Assembly: GCA_033721915.1 (NCBI GenBank)
Contig: JAWWAC010000002.1
Coordinates: forward strand, 62,001 to 126,000
Direction: 5' to 3'
DNA length: 64,000 nucleotides
From: REBR01 sp033721915
GTDB taxonomy: Bacteria > Pseudomonadota > Gammaproteobacteria > Pseudomonadales > Oleiphilaceae
Notes under the pieces: generated by a model
Seen by the model: the letters and a program-made list of their open reading frames with translations, nothing else
Database searches by the model: none
Told to the model about the DNA's origin: nothing
Shown here: positions 8,724 to 18,320 of the stretch, piece by piece
How positions within the stretch are numbered: the first letter of the stretch is position 1
Layout: the number at the start of each line of letters is the position of its first letter
Program-made: the position numbers and the translations under genes

Positions 8724-10316
8724 ATGTCGGCCAACAAACCCATCACTGAGCCCGAACCCGCCTTGGCCCAAACCGCTCTGGCCCGTACCATTCAGCACTC
8801 ACTGCTGAATACCCAGTCACTGAACGATTACCCGACACTGCTGGCCAGTGCCGGCCAGCGGGTGGCGGATCAGGTGCGGGGCACGGAGCGTCCCTTCACC
8901 GGGATCCGCCCCGGCGAACTGAGAGAGCGTTTCGGCCCGGTGGACCTGGAAGCCCCACTGGGGGATCTGGAGCCGGCACTGGAAGAGCTGCAGTCGCTGT
9001 ACCTGGACGATGCGGTGTATTTTCACCACCCCCGTTACCTGGCCCACCTGAACTGCCCGGTGGCATTGCCGGCCATCGCCGGCGAGGTGATCCAGGCCTC
9101 CCTCAATACCGCCGTGGAGACCTGGGACCAGAGCGCCGGCGCCACACTGGTCGAGCAGACCCTGATTGACTGGACAAGCCGGCGCCTGGGTCTGGGAGCC
9201 CGGGCGGACGGGGTGTTTACCAGCGGTGGCACCCAGTCCAACCTGATGGCACTGCTGCTGGCCCGTGACAGCTACAGCGAGCGCCACTGGCACCACGAGA
9301 CCCGCCAGCGTGGTCTGCACCCGGAGGCACACCGTCTGCGGATTTTCTGCTCACAGGTCAGCCACTTCAGTGTGCAGAAAGCCGCCGCCACACTGGGGAT
9401 GGGCTATGACGCCGTGGTCCCGGTGCCCTGTGATGGCTATTTCCGCATGGACATGGCGGCCCTCGAAAACGCCCTGGAGGAATGCCGCCGGGAGGGTGGC
9501 CTGCCACTGGCGGTGGTGGCCACCGCCGGCACCACGGACTTTGGCAGCATCGACCCGCTGCCCGCCATCACCCGCCTGTGCCGTGAGCAGGCCATCTGGT
9601 GTCATGTGGACGCCGCCTATGGCTGTGGCCTGATGGTCTCGCCCCGCCACCAACACCTTCTGAACGGTATCCAGCAGGCGGATTCGGTCTCCGTGGATTA
9701 CCACAAGGCCTTCTTCCAGCCCGTCAGCTGCAGCGCCTGCCTGGTGCGCGACGCCTGTCACCTGCGTCACCTCACCTGGCACGCGGAATACCTCAACCCC
9801 CTGAGCCAGAGCCTGGAAGGCACCCCCAACCTGGTGGACAAGAGCATGCAGACCACACGCCGCTTCGATGCACTGAAGCTGTGGCTGACACTGCGCACAC
9901 TGGGGCCGGAGGGGCTGGGCGAGGCCTTTGACCAGCTGCTTCATCTCGCCCGACAGGGTTATATGCTGCTGCTCTCGGATGAGGCCATCGAGGTCATCCA
10001 CCAGCCCCAGCTCAGCACACTGGTGTTCCGCTATCGCCCTGAGGGCGTGGCGGAAGAGCAACTGGACACACTGAACCAGCAGATCCGCAAGGCCCTGATG
10101 CGTTCCGGCGAGGCACTGATCGCGGCCACCCGGGTGCGGGGGCGACAGTACCTGAAATTCACACTGCTCAACCCGGCCACCCGCATTGGCGACCTGCAGG
10201 CCGTGCTGCGGCTGATCCGCCGCCACGGCGAGGCGGCCCTGGCCGAGAGCCGCCCCACAACCGGGTCCCGCCCTACCGAACAATCCGCAAAAACCAGGGA
10301 GCCTGCCCATGTCTGA
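8724..10316 (+). CDS. PLP-dependent decarboxylase for the siderophore diamine (DfoJ/DesA-like)
   Basis: Group II pyridoxal-phosphate decarboxylase, 530 residues, start ATG 8724 with GGAGA upstream. TSGGTQSNLMALLLAR binds the cofactor phosphate, HVDAAYG (294-300) holds the Asp that contacts the pyridine, and SVDYHK places the Schiff-base lysine at 328. In hydroxamate siderophore pathways this enzyme makes cadaverine from lysine or putrescine from ornithine, the diamine building block. It is first in a tight four-gene operon and overlaps the next gene by 8 bp. Lysine is the likelier substrate given the downstream fusion synthetase, but sequence alone does not settle it. Confidence 0.88.
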   Translation: MSANKPITEPEPALAQTALARTIQHSLLNTQSLNDYPTLLASAGQRVADQVRGTERPFTGIRPGELRERFGPVDLEAPLGDLEPALEELQSLYLDDAVYFHHPRYLAHLNCPVALPAIAGEVIQASLNTAVETWDQSAGATLVEQTLIDWTSRRLGLGARADGVFTSGGTQSNLMALLLARDSYSERHWHHETRQRGLHPEAHRLRIFCSQVSHFSVQKAAATLGMGYDAVVPVPCDGYFRMDMAALENALEECRREGGLPLAVVATAGTTDFGSIDPLPAITRLCREQAIWCHVDAAYGCGLMVSPRHQHLLNGIQQADSVSVDYHKAFFQPVSCSACLVRDACHLRHLTWHAEYLNPLSQSLEGTPNLVDKSMQTTRRFDALKLWLTLRTLGPEGLGEAFDQLLHLARQGYMLLLSDEAIEVIHQPQLSTLVFRYRPEGVAEEQLDTLNQQIRKALMRSGEALIAATRVRGRQYLKFTLLNPATRIGDLQAVLRLIRRHGEAALAESRPTTGSRPTEQSAKTREPAHV

Positions 10317-11640
10317 ACCCATCCGCGATGTGATTGCCATCGGCCTCGGGCCGTTCAACCTCAGCCTGGCCTGCCTGGCGGAGCCCATGGAAGACCTGGA
10401 CCTGCTGGTACTGGATGAGAACAGCGGCTTTGACTGGCACCCGGGCCTGATGATGGAGGATGTGCGGCTGCAGACCCCCTTCCTGTCGGACCTGGTGACC
10501 ATGGCCGACCCCACCAGCCGCTACAGCGTGCTGCAGTATCTCAAGGAGAGCGGGCGGCTCTACCGCTTCTATGTGCGGGAAAACTTCTTCCTGCTGCGCA
10601 AGGAGTACAACCGCTACTGCCAGTGGGCCGCCGGCAAGCTCAGCAATCTGGCCTTCAACCGCCGTGTGGAATCCGTCCACTACGATGACTCGGCCGGCTG
10701 CTACCAGCTAAGGACACGCAACCCACAGGACGGCACCACTTACCGCTACCGGGCCCGCAAGCTGGTGCTGGGCACCGGCCCCAGCCCCCATGTACCCGCC
10801 TGCTGCCATGACCTGCCCGGGCTGGTGCTGCATTCGGCGGATTACCTGCACCACAAGCAGCGGCTGCAGCAGTCAAAGTCCATCACCATACTGGGCAGCG
10901 GCCAGAGCGCGGCGGAGATCTTCGATGACCTGCTGCAGAGTCAGGACCAGCATGACTTCCGGCTGCAGTGGATCACCCGATCACCCCGTTTCTTCCCGCT
11001 GGAATACAGCAAACTGACCCTGGAGATGACCTCGCCGGATTACGTGGATTACTTCCACAATCTGGACCCGGCCACACGGGATCAGCTGGTGACCCGCCAG
11101 AAGCCCCTCTACAAAGGCATCAACAGCGACCTGATCAACAGCATTCACGAACGGCTCTACAGCCGCTCACTGGATGGACCCGTTCCGGTGCAGCTGCTCA
11201 CAGGCACCGCGCTGAAAGATGCCAGTGCCGGTGCCCGGGGGCGGATCACACTGGACCTGATTCAGGAGGAACAACAGCGTCCCTTCCGCCAGCAGTGCGA
11301 CGCGCTGGTGCTGGCCACCGGCTACCAGTATCGCCCGCCGGCCTTTCTCTCCGGCATCGGCGAGCGCATTCGCTGGGACCACCAGGGCCGGTTCCGGGTA
11401 CGGCGTGATTACAGCATTGACCAGCACGGTGGCGAGATCTTCGTGCTGAACGCGGAGCTGCACAGCCACGGCTTTGTGGCACCGGATCTGGGCATGGCCT
11501 GCTACCGCAACAGCTGTATCCTGCGGGCACTGACCGGGCGTGAGCCCTACCCGGTGGAGTCCTCCGTCACCTTCCAGCAGTTCGGCGCCCCCATGGAGTC
11601 CGCCGGCAGTCCAGCGCCGGCCTCCGGGGCCCTGTCATGA
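10309..11640 (+). CDS. Siderophore amine N-hydroxylase (lysine/ornithine/diamine N-monooxygenase family)
   Basis: FAD- and NADPH-dependent enzyme hydroxylating the free amine of the diamine before acylation, 443 residues. The FAD site is near the N-terminus (AIGLGPFNLSLA), the NADPH site mid-protein (ILGSGQSAAEIFDDL), and the family ATGYQYR motif is in the C-terminal third. It overlaps the decarboxylase by 8 bp and the exporter by ATGA (4 bp), so the genes are translationally coupled. DfoA/DesB, PubA and IucD are relatives; context favours a DfoA-like diamine hydroxylase. Confidence 0.92.
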   Translation: MSEPIRDVIAIGLGPFNLSLACLAEPMEDLDLLVLDENSGFDWHPGLMMEDVRLQTPFLSDLVTMADPTSRYSVLQYLKESGRLYRFYVRENFFLLRKEYNRYCQWAAGKLSNLAFNRRVESVHYDDSAGCYQLRTRNPQDGTTYRYRARKLVLGTGPSPHVPACCHDLPGLVLHSADYLHHKQRLQQSKSITILGSGQSAAEIFDDLLQSQDQHDFRLQWITRSPRFFPLEYSKLTLEMTSPDYVDYFHNLDPATRDQLVTRQKPLYKGINSDLINSIHERLYSRSLDGPVPVQLLTGTALKDASAGARGRITLDLIQEEQQRPFRQQCDALVLATGYQYRPPAFLSGIGERIRWDHQGRFRVRRDYSIDQHGGEIFVLNAELHSHGFVAPDLGMACYRNSCILRALTGREPYPVESSVTFQQFGAPMESAGSPAPASGALS

Positions 11641-12824
11641 GCCGCAGTCTGTTACTGGTGGCCATGACCGCCATGGCGGTGGTGGCGGACACCATGCTGG
11701 TGCCCTTTTATCCGGTGTTCTTCGAGCGGGTGTTTGACGTGACCTCCGCCACCCATGTGGGGGCCTATATCGCCGCCTGCTGCTTTACCGTGATGCTGGG
11801 CTTTCCCTTATGGGCCTGGGTGGCAAGGCGCTACCCGGTGCTCAAGCTGCTGGTGGTCACCCAGCTGGCCGCCGCCGTCTTCTCCGCACTGTGCTACCTG
11901 GCGGGGAGCCTGTGGCTGTTCTGGCTGCTGTCGCTGATCATGATCGCCTTCAAGGGCAGCTACCTGCTGATCTACCCGCTGCTGATGGGGGAGGTCCACG
12001 AGCTGCGTCGCAGCCAGACCATTGGCCTGCTGCTGGTGGTGGTGCATGCCGGCACACTGCTGGGGGCCACGCTGGGTGGCGCCGTGCTGCAGTATCTGGA
12101 GCCACGGCAGGTGTTTCTGGTCATGGCCGCCGGGGATCTGCTGCAGACCGCACTGTGCCTGTACCTGATCGCCCGTCATCCGGCCCCCGCCGCCACGGCG
12201 GAGAAGTCCCCGGACTCACGGGCACGGCCATTGCCCTGGGGCTTTATCGGCCGTCTCGGTCTGATCATGTGGCTGTTCTATTTTGCCGTCTTTCTGATAC
12301 GGCCCTTTTTTGTGCCCTACTGGCACTGGGTGTCGGGCCTGGAGAGCGAGCTGATCGCGGGTCTGGTGTTTGCCCTGCCCGGCGTGGTGGCACTGGTGTT
12401 CTTCACCACCGATTACTGGCGCCGCCACGCACCGGACCCGCAAAGGCTGATCGCGCCAGCGCTGATCGTCTGCCTGACCGGGGCCCTGCTGCAGGGCAGC
12501 GGCAACACACTGGTGGTGCTGTTCGGGCGGGTGCTGGCGGGGTGGGGCCTGTTCCGGGCCAATGTCCTGCTGGACCAGCTGCTCTACCAGGTGAGCCACC
12601 CCGCAAGCTTCGCTCTGGATTTCAGCCGCATCAGCATCTTCCAGAACCTGGGAGTACTGGCCGCCTCGTTCACCGCCGGTGCCCTGGTGGACCGTGTGGG
12701 CATGAGCAGCCCCTTTGCCCTGGCCGCTGCCGCCTTCGTGCTGGCATGGCTGCTCTACAAAGGCGGCTTTGCCCGCGCGCCACAACCCACTCAGGAACCC
12801 GCCACCGGGAGCCACCGAGCCTGA
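11637..12824 (+). CDS. MFS transporter, probable siderophore exporter
   Basis: A 395-residue inner-membrane protein with about 12 hydrophobic helices and a short polar tail. It begins at ATG 11637 inside the hydroxylase stop. Placement between the hydroxylase and the synthetase of a siderophore operon is the usual position of the AlcS-like exporter that releases the finished siderophore. Acidic residues occur in the first helix (VVADTMLVPFYPVFF). Substrate is inferred from position only. Confidence 0.85.
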   Translation: MSRSLLLVAMTAMAVVADTMLVPFYPVFFERVFDVTSATHVGAYIAACCFTVMLGFPLWAWVARRYPVLKLLVVTQLAAAVFSALCYLAGSLWLFWLLSLIMIAFKGSYLLIYPLLMGEVHELRRSQTIGLLLVVVHAGTLLGATLGGAVLQYLEPRQVFLVMAAGDLLQTALCLYLIARHPAPAATAEKSPDSRARPLPWGFIGRLGLIMWLFYFAVFLIRPFFVPYWHWVSGLESELIAGLVFALPGVVALVFFTTDYWRRHAPDPQRLIAPALIVCLTGALLQGSGNTLVVLFGRVLAGWGLFRANVLLDQLLYQVSHPASFALDFSRISIFQNLGVLAASFTAGALVDRVGMSSPFALAAAAFVLAWLLYKGGFARAPQPTQEPATGSHRA

Positions 12825-12880
12825 CATCAACACACCGAAAACCACTGACACTGACCACACAACACAGCAGGAGCCCTGTT

Positions 12881-15316
12881 ATGGATTACCCCAGCGACCC
12901 TTTCCGGGAAACCCTTGACGGCCTCGGCCGCTTCCATCTGCGCCCGCTACAGGTGCCACAGGATCTGCCTCTGATCCAGGGCTGGCTGGATGCCCCCAGA
13001 GCCCACTACTGGGGCATGCAGTCCATGACCCTGGCGCAGCTGGAACGCCATTACCGGGAGCTGAACGAGGGCGGCAAAGCCCGGGCCTACCTGGGCTTCC
13101 ACGAGGGCCAGCCGGCTTTCCTGATGGAATGCTACGACCCGGCCGCCGACCCCATTGGCCGCCACTACCAGGTAGAACCCGGGGACTGCGGCATGCATAT
13201 TCTGCTGGCGCCACCGGCACGGCCCATCAGCGGATTCAGCCGCGGCGTTTTCCGCTTCATGATGAACTTCCTGTTCCGTATCCCGGGCGTACAGCGGGTG
13301 GTGGTGGAGCCGGACAGCCGCAACCAGGCGGTGCACGCACTGAACCGCCATGTGGGATTTGTCCACGCCGACACCCTGACACTGCCGGAGAAAACCGCCC
13401 ACCTGTCCTTCTGCACCCGTGCGGATTTTGCCGCGGCCATGGAAGCCCCACTGGAAACCCCACAGCCACTGTCACGGCTGATGGCCTCGACCCCGCACAT
13501 GGCGGCCACCCCCTTTGAGCCGCCCCACTGGGAAGCCGTCAACCGACAGCTGCTGTGCAAGGCGCTGGCGGAGTTTGCCCACGAGCGGCTGATTGCCCCG
13601 GAGCAGACCGGCTCCGGAAAGGGCTGGGGCTATTACCGGGTGAACACGGACGACCCGGCCGTGACCTACCACTTCCGGGCCCGGCTGATGCAGCTGGACC
13701 ACTGGCACATCGACCCGGACTCACTGCAGCGTGAGCGCAATGGCCAGCCGGCGGCGCCGGATGCCCTGGCCCTGGTCACGGAACTGGCCCCCAGCCTGGG
13801 TCTTGCCGGTGACACGCTGGCCACCTATATGGAGGAGATCAGCAGCACACTGGCGGCCGCCGCCTGGAAGCACAGCCGCACCGGACTGGATGCCGACACG
13901 CTGGTGGAGGCGGATTTCCAGACCCTTGAGCGGGCCATGAGCGAAGGGCACCCCTGCTTCGTGGCCAACAGTGGCCGCATCGGATTCGATGCCATGGACT
14001 ACCAGGCCTATGCCCCGGAAACCGGCGCGGCGGTCCAGCTGGTCTGGCTGGCGGTGTGGCGCGAGGACAGCTGTTTTGCCAGCAGCGAAGGCCTGGATTA
14101 CGAGCGTCTGATGGCACTCAGCCTGGACCGTGACAGCCGCGCCCGCTTCCACACGATACTGCGGGAGAAGGGGCTGGACCCGGCCCGGTATTACTTCATG
14201 CCGGTGCACCCCTGGCAGTGGTTCAACCGCCTGGCCAGCCTCTTTGCCACGGACCTGGGTCGCCAGCGCCTGGTGTGCCTGGGCTATGCACCGGAGCGTT
14301 ACCAGGCCCAGCAGTCCATCCGCACCTTCTTCAACCGGGACAGGCCCGAGGCCCCCTACATCAAAACCGCCCTGTCGGTGATCAACATGGGCTTCATGCG
14401 CGGTCTGTCTCCGGATTACATGAGCACCACACCCGCCATCAACGACTTTCTCCATGACCTGATCGACCAGGACCCCTACCTGGCCCGCACCGGCTTTTCC
14501 CTGCTGCGGGAGGTGGCCGGCATGGGCTACCGTCAGAGTCATTACGAGCAGGCACTGGACAAGCACAGCCCCCAGCGCAAGATGCTCTCCGCCCTGTGGC
14601 GGGAAAGCCCCATGCCGACACTGTCACCGGGGCAGAAGCCCATGACCATGGCCGCACTGCTGCACCGGGACCCACAGGGACAGGCACTGCTGCCACGGCT
14701 GATCAGCGCCTCAGGACTTGCCCCCGAAGAATGGCTGGAGCGCTACCTGCACTGTTACCTCACACCGCTGCTGCACTGCTTCTATGCCCATGACCTGGTG
14801 TTCATGCCCCATGGCGAGAACCTGATTCTGGTGATGGAAGGGCATGTGCCGGTGCGGGCACTGATGAAGGACATTGGCGAAGAAGCCGCCATCATGAACA
14901 CCGACCTGGTGCTGGGTGAGAAGGTGCAACGTCTGACGGTGGCGGTACCGGAAGAGCTGAAAGTCCTGTCCCTGTTTACGGACCTGTTCGACTGCTTTTT
15001 CCGGTTTATGGCGGACATACTGGTGCAGCAGGGGGGCTGGTCAGAGCAGGGCTTCTGGCGCAGCGTGGCGGATTGCGTCAAGGCCTATCAGGCGGACCAG
15101 CCACAACTGGCGGAAAAGTTCCGCCGTTATGACCTGTTTGCCCCCAGCTTTACCCTCTCCTGCCTGAACCGGCTGCAGCTGGCCAACAGCCGTCAGATGA
15201 TCGACCTGGCGGACCCGAGCAAGAACCTGCAGTTTGCCGGCCACCTGAAAAACCCCATTGCCGCCTTCGCGCCGGCGCCACAGGCCGAGGCCGTCATAGA
15301 GGACGGCGACGGCTGA
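12881..15316 (+). CDS. Fused N-acyltransferase / NIS siderophore synthetase (DfoC/BibC-like)
   Basis: An 811-residue bifunctional enzyme starting at ATG 12881 with AGGAG upstream; the frame is open much further upstream but that part lies over the MFS gene and is not family-like. Residues ~1-195 are a GNAT-type acyltransferase (RFHLRPLQVPQDLPLIQGWL near the start; NRHVGFVHADTL near its end) that would succinylate the hydroxylamine. Residues ~215-800 form an IucA/IucC NIS synthetase: ATP-site segments MPVHPWQW (~440), SIRTFFN and IKTALSVIN, then MPHGENLILV (~640). Fusion of these two steps is known from desferrioxamine (DfoC) and bisucaberin (BibC) pathways. Its 3' end overlaps that of the permease, on the opposite strand, by 23 bp. 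Confidence 0.93.
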   Translation: MDYPSDPFRETLDGLGRFHLRPLQVPQDLPLIQGWLDAPRAHYWGMQSMTLAQLERHYRELNEGGKARAYLGFHEGQPAFLMECYDPAADPIGRHYQVEPGDCGMHILLAPPARPISGFSRGVFRFMMNFLFRIPGVQRVVVEPDSRNQAVHALNRHVGFVHADTLTLPEKTAHLSFCTRADFAAAMEAPLETPQPLSRLMASTPHMAATPFEPPHWEAVNRQLLCKALAEFAHERLIAPEQTGSGKGWGYYRVNTDDPAVTYHFRARLMQLDHWHIDPDSLQRERNGQPAAPDALALVTELAPSLGLAGDTLATYMEEISSTLAAAAWKHSRTGLDADTLVEADFQTLERAMSEGHPCFVANSGRIGFDAMDYQAYAPETGAAVQLVWLAVWREDSCFASSEGLDYERLMALSLDRDSRARFHTILREKGLDPARYYFMPVHPWQWFNRLASLFATDLGRQRLVCLGYAPERYQAQQSIRTFFNRDRPEAPYIKTALSVINMGFMRGLSPDYMSTTPAINDFLHDLIDQDPYLARTGFSLLREVAGMGYRQSHYEQALDKHSPQRKMLSALWRESPMPTLSPGQKPMTMAALLHRDPQGQALLPRLISASGLAPEEWLERYLHCYLTPLLHCFYAHDLVFMPHGENLILVMEGHVPVRALMKDIGEEAAIMNTDLVLGEKVQRLTVAVPEELKVLSLFTDLFDCFFRFMADILVQQGGWSEQGFWRSVADCVKAYQADQPQLAEKFRRYDLFAPSFTLSCLNRLQLANSRQMIDLADPSKNLQFAGHLKNPIAAFAPAPQAEAVIEDGDG

Positions 15317-17327
15317 GCAGAAACAGGAAGTAACTGCCCCCCAGCAGCGCCGCCACCAGCCCGGCGGGCAGCTGCTGGGGGTAGAGCAGCACCCGCCCCA
15401 GCCAGTCCGACAGCAGCATCAGCGCCATGCCCAGCCCCATGGCCAGCCACAGCTGCGGACGCACCCGTCGCGCACCCAGCAGCATGGCCAGATGCGGCGC
15501 CAGAAGGCCGACAAAGGCCACCGGCCCCATCACCGTGGTCACCAGCGCACACAGGGCGCAGACCAGCAGCAACAGCGCAAGCCGGACACGGGGCACATTC
15601 ACCCCCCGGGACAGTGCCATGGAGTCGCCTATGCTGATCAGTGTCATCCAGCGGCTGCACAGCAGCGCCAGTGCAAACAGCCCGACTATGCCGCCACCCA
15701 GCACCAGTGAGCGGGTGCCTGAGGCACGGTAGGTGGAGCCACTGAGCCAGTTCACGATGTTGTGGGCCCCCTCGCCTCCCTGTGCCAGCACAAAATGCAC
15801 CAGCGCCTCGATCATGGCCGCCAGTGAAATGCCCACCAGGATCACCATGGCCGGTGCGTACTCGGAACGGCGGCCCAGCAACAGCAACACCGTCAGCACC
15901 AGCAGGCTGCCGGCAAAAGCCACATGGGGGCCGGCCTGGTAAATGGAGGTGCCGGTCCAGAGGCTGAACAGCACCAGCGCCAGTGTGGCGCCGGCGGACA
16001 TGCCGAGAATGTCCGGGCTGGCCAGCGGGTTGCGGATCAGACGCTGCAGTATCAGCCCGGCCACGGCCATGCCGGCACCGGCCCCGGCGGCGGTCAGCAA
16101 CCGTGGCCATCGCAGTGAGAAAATCAGCTCCGATGGCCAGGAGAAAACCCCTCCGCCCTGGTCGCTGCCGGCCACATGGGTCAGTGAGCCGGCCAGCAGC
16201 GCCAGCACCACCAGTCCGGTCAGCCAGGGTATCGCCGGGTGCAGATGACGGGCACCCGGTGGCATGGCCAGTGCCCCACCCTGTCCCGCCAGTTGCCGGC
16301 GGGCAAAGACAATCAGTGCCGGTGCCCCCATCAGTGCCGCCGCGGTACCGCTGGGCACCAGGTTGTCGGACCAGACGCTGGCGGCCAGTGCCAGTGCGTC
16401 CGCCCCCATCAACAGCACGGCCCCCATCAGGGCGCTGAACAGCAGCTCGTCACCGCTGCGGCGGGTGCCCAGACTGCGGGCCACATTGGGGGCGATCAGG
16501 CCGATAAAGCTGATCACCCCCACCGCCGTGATGCTGCAGGCCAGTACCCAGAGCCCCGCCAGCAGCAAGACCACCAGCACCGGCCCGGTACTCAGGCCCC
16601 GGCCACGGGCGCCGGCCATCCCCAGGCGCAGCAGTGACAGCGGCCTTGGTGCCAGCAGGAAAATCACCGGCAGCAGCAACAGGTGGGGCCAGAGCCATTG
16701 GACCCAGCGCCAGTCGCTCTGGGTGAGATCCCCCGCGCCCCACAGGTAGACCCCTTCGGCGGCCTCCTGGTTGAGCAGGATAATGGCACCGGCGGCCGCA
16801 CCCAGCAGAATGTGGGTGGCCATCCCCGCCAGCACAATGCCCAGCCCCCCCATGCCGTTGCGACCGGCAATGGCCAACACCAGCGCCACCGCCAGCAGCG
16901 CACCGGTAATGGCCACCAGTGCCCGGTGGTCCACCCCCAGCTGTGGCAGCCAGACACTGGCGCACACCAGTGCCAGCCAGGCCCCGGATGAGGCGCCCAC
17001 GGTCATGGGGGCCACCAGGGGGTTCTGGGTCACCTGCTGCAGCAGGCTGCCCACCATCCCCAGAACCGCCCCCACCATGATGGCCAGAAGGGCCCTTGGC
17101 AGCGCGGAATGGAAGAATCGGACCTGGTCGAAACCGGCGGGCTCAGCCCCCGTGACCAGTGCCCACTGCTGGGCCAGTGGCAGTGCACCGTCCAGTCGCA
17201 GGTGCAGCCACAGCAGGGCACACAGCAGCAGCAGTGCCGTGGCATAACGCACCATTGCGGAGGAAAACAGTGACCCGGGGATAAGCGGCCCTGACAGAAG
17301 GGGGGAGCGTGAGGCGCTTTCAGGCAT
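15294..17327 (-). CDS. fhuB: Fused double FecCD permease for ferric hydroxamate (FhuB-like)
   Basis: Inner-membrane permease of an iron-siderophore ABC importer, 677 residues. Two homologous FecCD halves of about 330 residues each lie in one chain, as in FhuB. The first half has LLAIMVGAVLGMVGSLLQQVTQNPLVAPMTVG and the second GAGMAVAGLILQRLIRNPLASPDILG, each matching the permease EAA-like region. ATG 17327 overlaps the fhuD stop by 8 bp, giving coupling in the fhuF-fhuC-fhuD-fhuB unit. The fused form distinguishes it from FecC/FecD pairs. Confidence 0.95.
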   Translation of the reverse strand: MPESASRSPLLSGPLIPGSLFSSAMVRYATALLLLCALLWLHLRLDGALPLAQQWALVTGAEPAGFDQVRFFHSALPRALLAIMVGAVLGMVGSLLQQVTQNPLVAPMTVGASSGAWLALVCASVWLPQLGVDHRALVAITGALLAVALVLAIAGRNGMGGLGIVLAGMATHILLGAAAGAIILLNQEAAEGVYLWGAGDLTQSDWRWVQWLWPHLLLLPVIFLLAPRPLSLLRLGMAGARGRGLSTGPVLVVLLLAGLWVLACSITAVGVISFIGLIAPNVARSLGTRRSGDELLFSALMGAVLLMGADALALAASVWSDNLVPSGTAAALMGAPALIVFARRQLAGQGGALAMPPGARHLHPAIPWLTGLVVLALLAGSLTHVAGSDQGGGVFSWPSELIFSLRWPRLLTAAGAGAGMAVAGLILQRLIRNPLASPDILGMSAGATLALVLFSLWTGTSIYQAGPHVAFAGSLLVLTVLLLLGRRSEYAPAMVILVGISLAAMIEALVHFVLAQGGEGAHNIVNWLSGSTYRASGTRSLVLGGGIVGLFALALLCSRWMTLISIGDSMALSRGVNVPRVRLALLLLVCALCALVTTVMGPVAFVGLLAPHLAMLLGARRVRPQLWLAMGLGMALMLLSDWLGRVLLYPQQLPAGLVAALLGGSYFLFLLSRRRPL

Positions 17328-18246
17328 CAGGATCGATGGTCAGCAGCGCTTCGGTCATGTGCTCGGCCAGGTAGCGCAGTGACAGCACACCGCCATAGGG
17401 CCAGGTGGCCTCCACCGCCGCCACCCGGTCCTGCTCCACCACGGGCAACGCCTGCCACAGCGGTGTGGTAAACAGATCCCCCGCCAGGCGGGTGGGCTTG
17501 AGGTACAGCAGTATGCCCTCGTCAATGGCGCTCAGGTCGCTGACCGGCTTCTTGTTCTGTCCCCACTGGCTGGGTGGCTGTGGCATGGCCGGCTCCAGCC
17601 CCAGACGCTTCAGCGCGTGCTGTGGCAGGCTGTTTTCGCCGTAGAGTCGCACCGTGGTGGGGCCGCCGATCAGCACCACGGCCACTTCCGGCAGGTCCTG
17701 TCCGAAGTGTTCCCGCAACTTCCCGCTCAGCTTCTCAAAGCGCTGCTGTTGCCGGGCCAGTTTTTCCCGGGCCATGGACTCCCGGTCAAAGACACGGCCC
17801 AGGGTGAGAAAGATCTCACGGGCTTTTTCCACATTGTCATGGTCGCGGCGGAAGGCATCGAACCACAGCACCGGTGCCACCCGCTCCATGGTCCCGGCCA
17901 GCCCCTTCTGGTCCGTGGAGAGCAGAATCAGGTCCGGCTCCAGTGCGGCAATGCGCTCGATATTGGGCTCGGCCCTTGTCCCCACATCCGCGACCCTTTC
18001 CGGCAGTGGCGGGTTGACCACCCACTGGTTATAACCCTCGATATCCGCCACACCCACCGGGGTGATGCCCAGCTCCAGCAGATCCCCGGTGAGGGACCAG
18101 TTCAGTGCCACCACCCGCTGGGGTGTCCCTGGCAGGGTCTGCTCGCCACGGTCATCACGGACCGTGATTTCGCCGGCACCGGCCATAACGGCCAGGCTCA
18201 TCAGTAAAAGAACGCTCAACAGGTGACGGGAAATGCGTGGCTGCAA
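17320..18246 (-). CDS. fhuD: Periplasmic ferric-hydroxamate binding protein (FhuD-like)
   Basis: A 308-residue class III periplasmic binding protein. The signal peptide (HLLSVLLLMSLAVMAGAGE) has no lipobox Cys, so a soluble periplasmic form is expected. The N-lobe begins with the family pattern TPQRVVALNWSLTGDLLELGITPVGVAD. The start is taken as TTG 18246, preceded by AAAGAGGT; no better in-frame ATG precedes the signal peptide. It delivers ferric hydroxamate to FhuB/FhuC. It lies third in the uptake operon. Confidence 0.92.
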   Translation of the reverse strand: MQPRISRHLLSVLLLMSLAVMAGAGEITVRDDRGEQTLPGTPQRVVALNWSLTGDLLELGITPVGVADIEGYNQWVVNPPLPERVADVGTRAEPNIERIAALEPDLILLSTDQKGLAGTMERVAPVLWFDAFRRDHDNVEKAREIFLTLGRVFDRESMAREKLARQQQRFEKLSGKLREHFGQDLPEVAVVLIGGPTTVRLYGENSLPQHALKRLGLEPAMPQPPSQWGQNKKPVSDLSAIDEGILLYLKPTRLAGDLFTTPLWQALPVVEQDRVAAVEATWPYGGVLSLRYLAEHMTEALLTIDPDA

Positions 18247-18320
18247 TGGGGGACCTCTTTATCTGGAATCCAAGTCCGGGGCCCTGAGAGTCAGGCACCC
18301 CGCAATGATTGACTGACGCT

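Noticed and set aside
9351..10514. A 387-codon minus-strand frame opposite the decarboxylase and hydroxylase
   Set aside because: It is an antisense shadow in high-GC coding DNA; both plus-strand genes have full catalytic motifs.
11810..12880. A much longer reading frame upstream of the acyltransferase-NIS synthetase start
   Set aside because: It runs through the MFS exporter in another frame, has biased out-of-frame composition and no family resemblance; ATG 12881 has its own ribosome site.
15193..16110. A 305-codon frame opposite part of the synthetase and over fhuB in another frame
   Set aside because: Low-complexity Gly/Ala/Arg composition and complete overlap with the well-supported permease gene.
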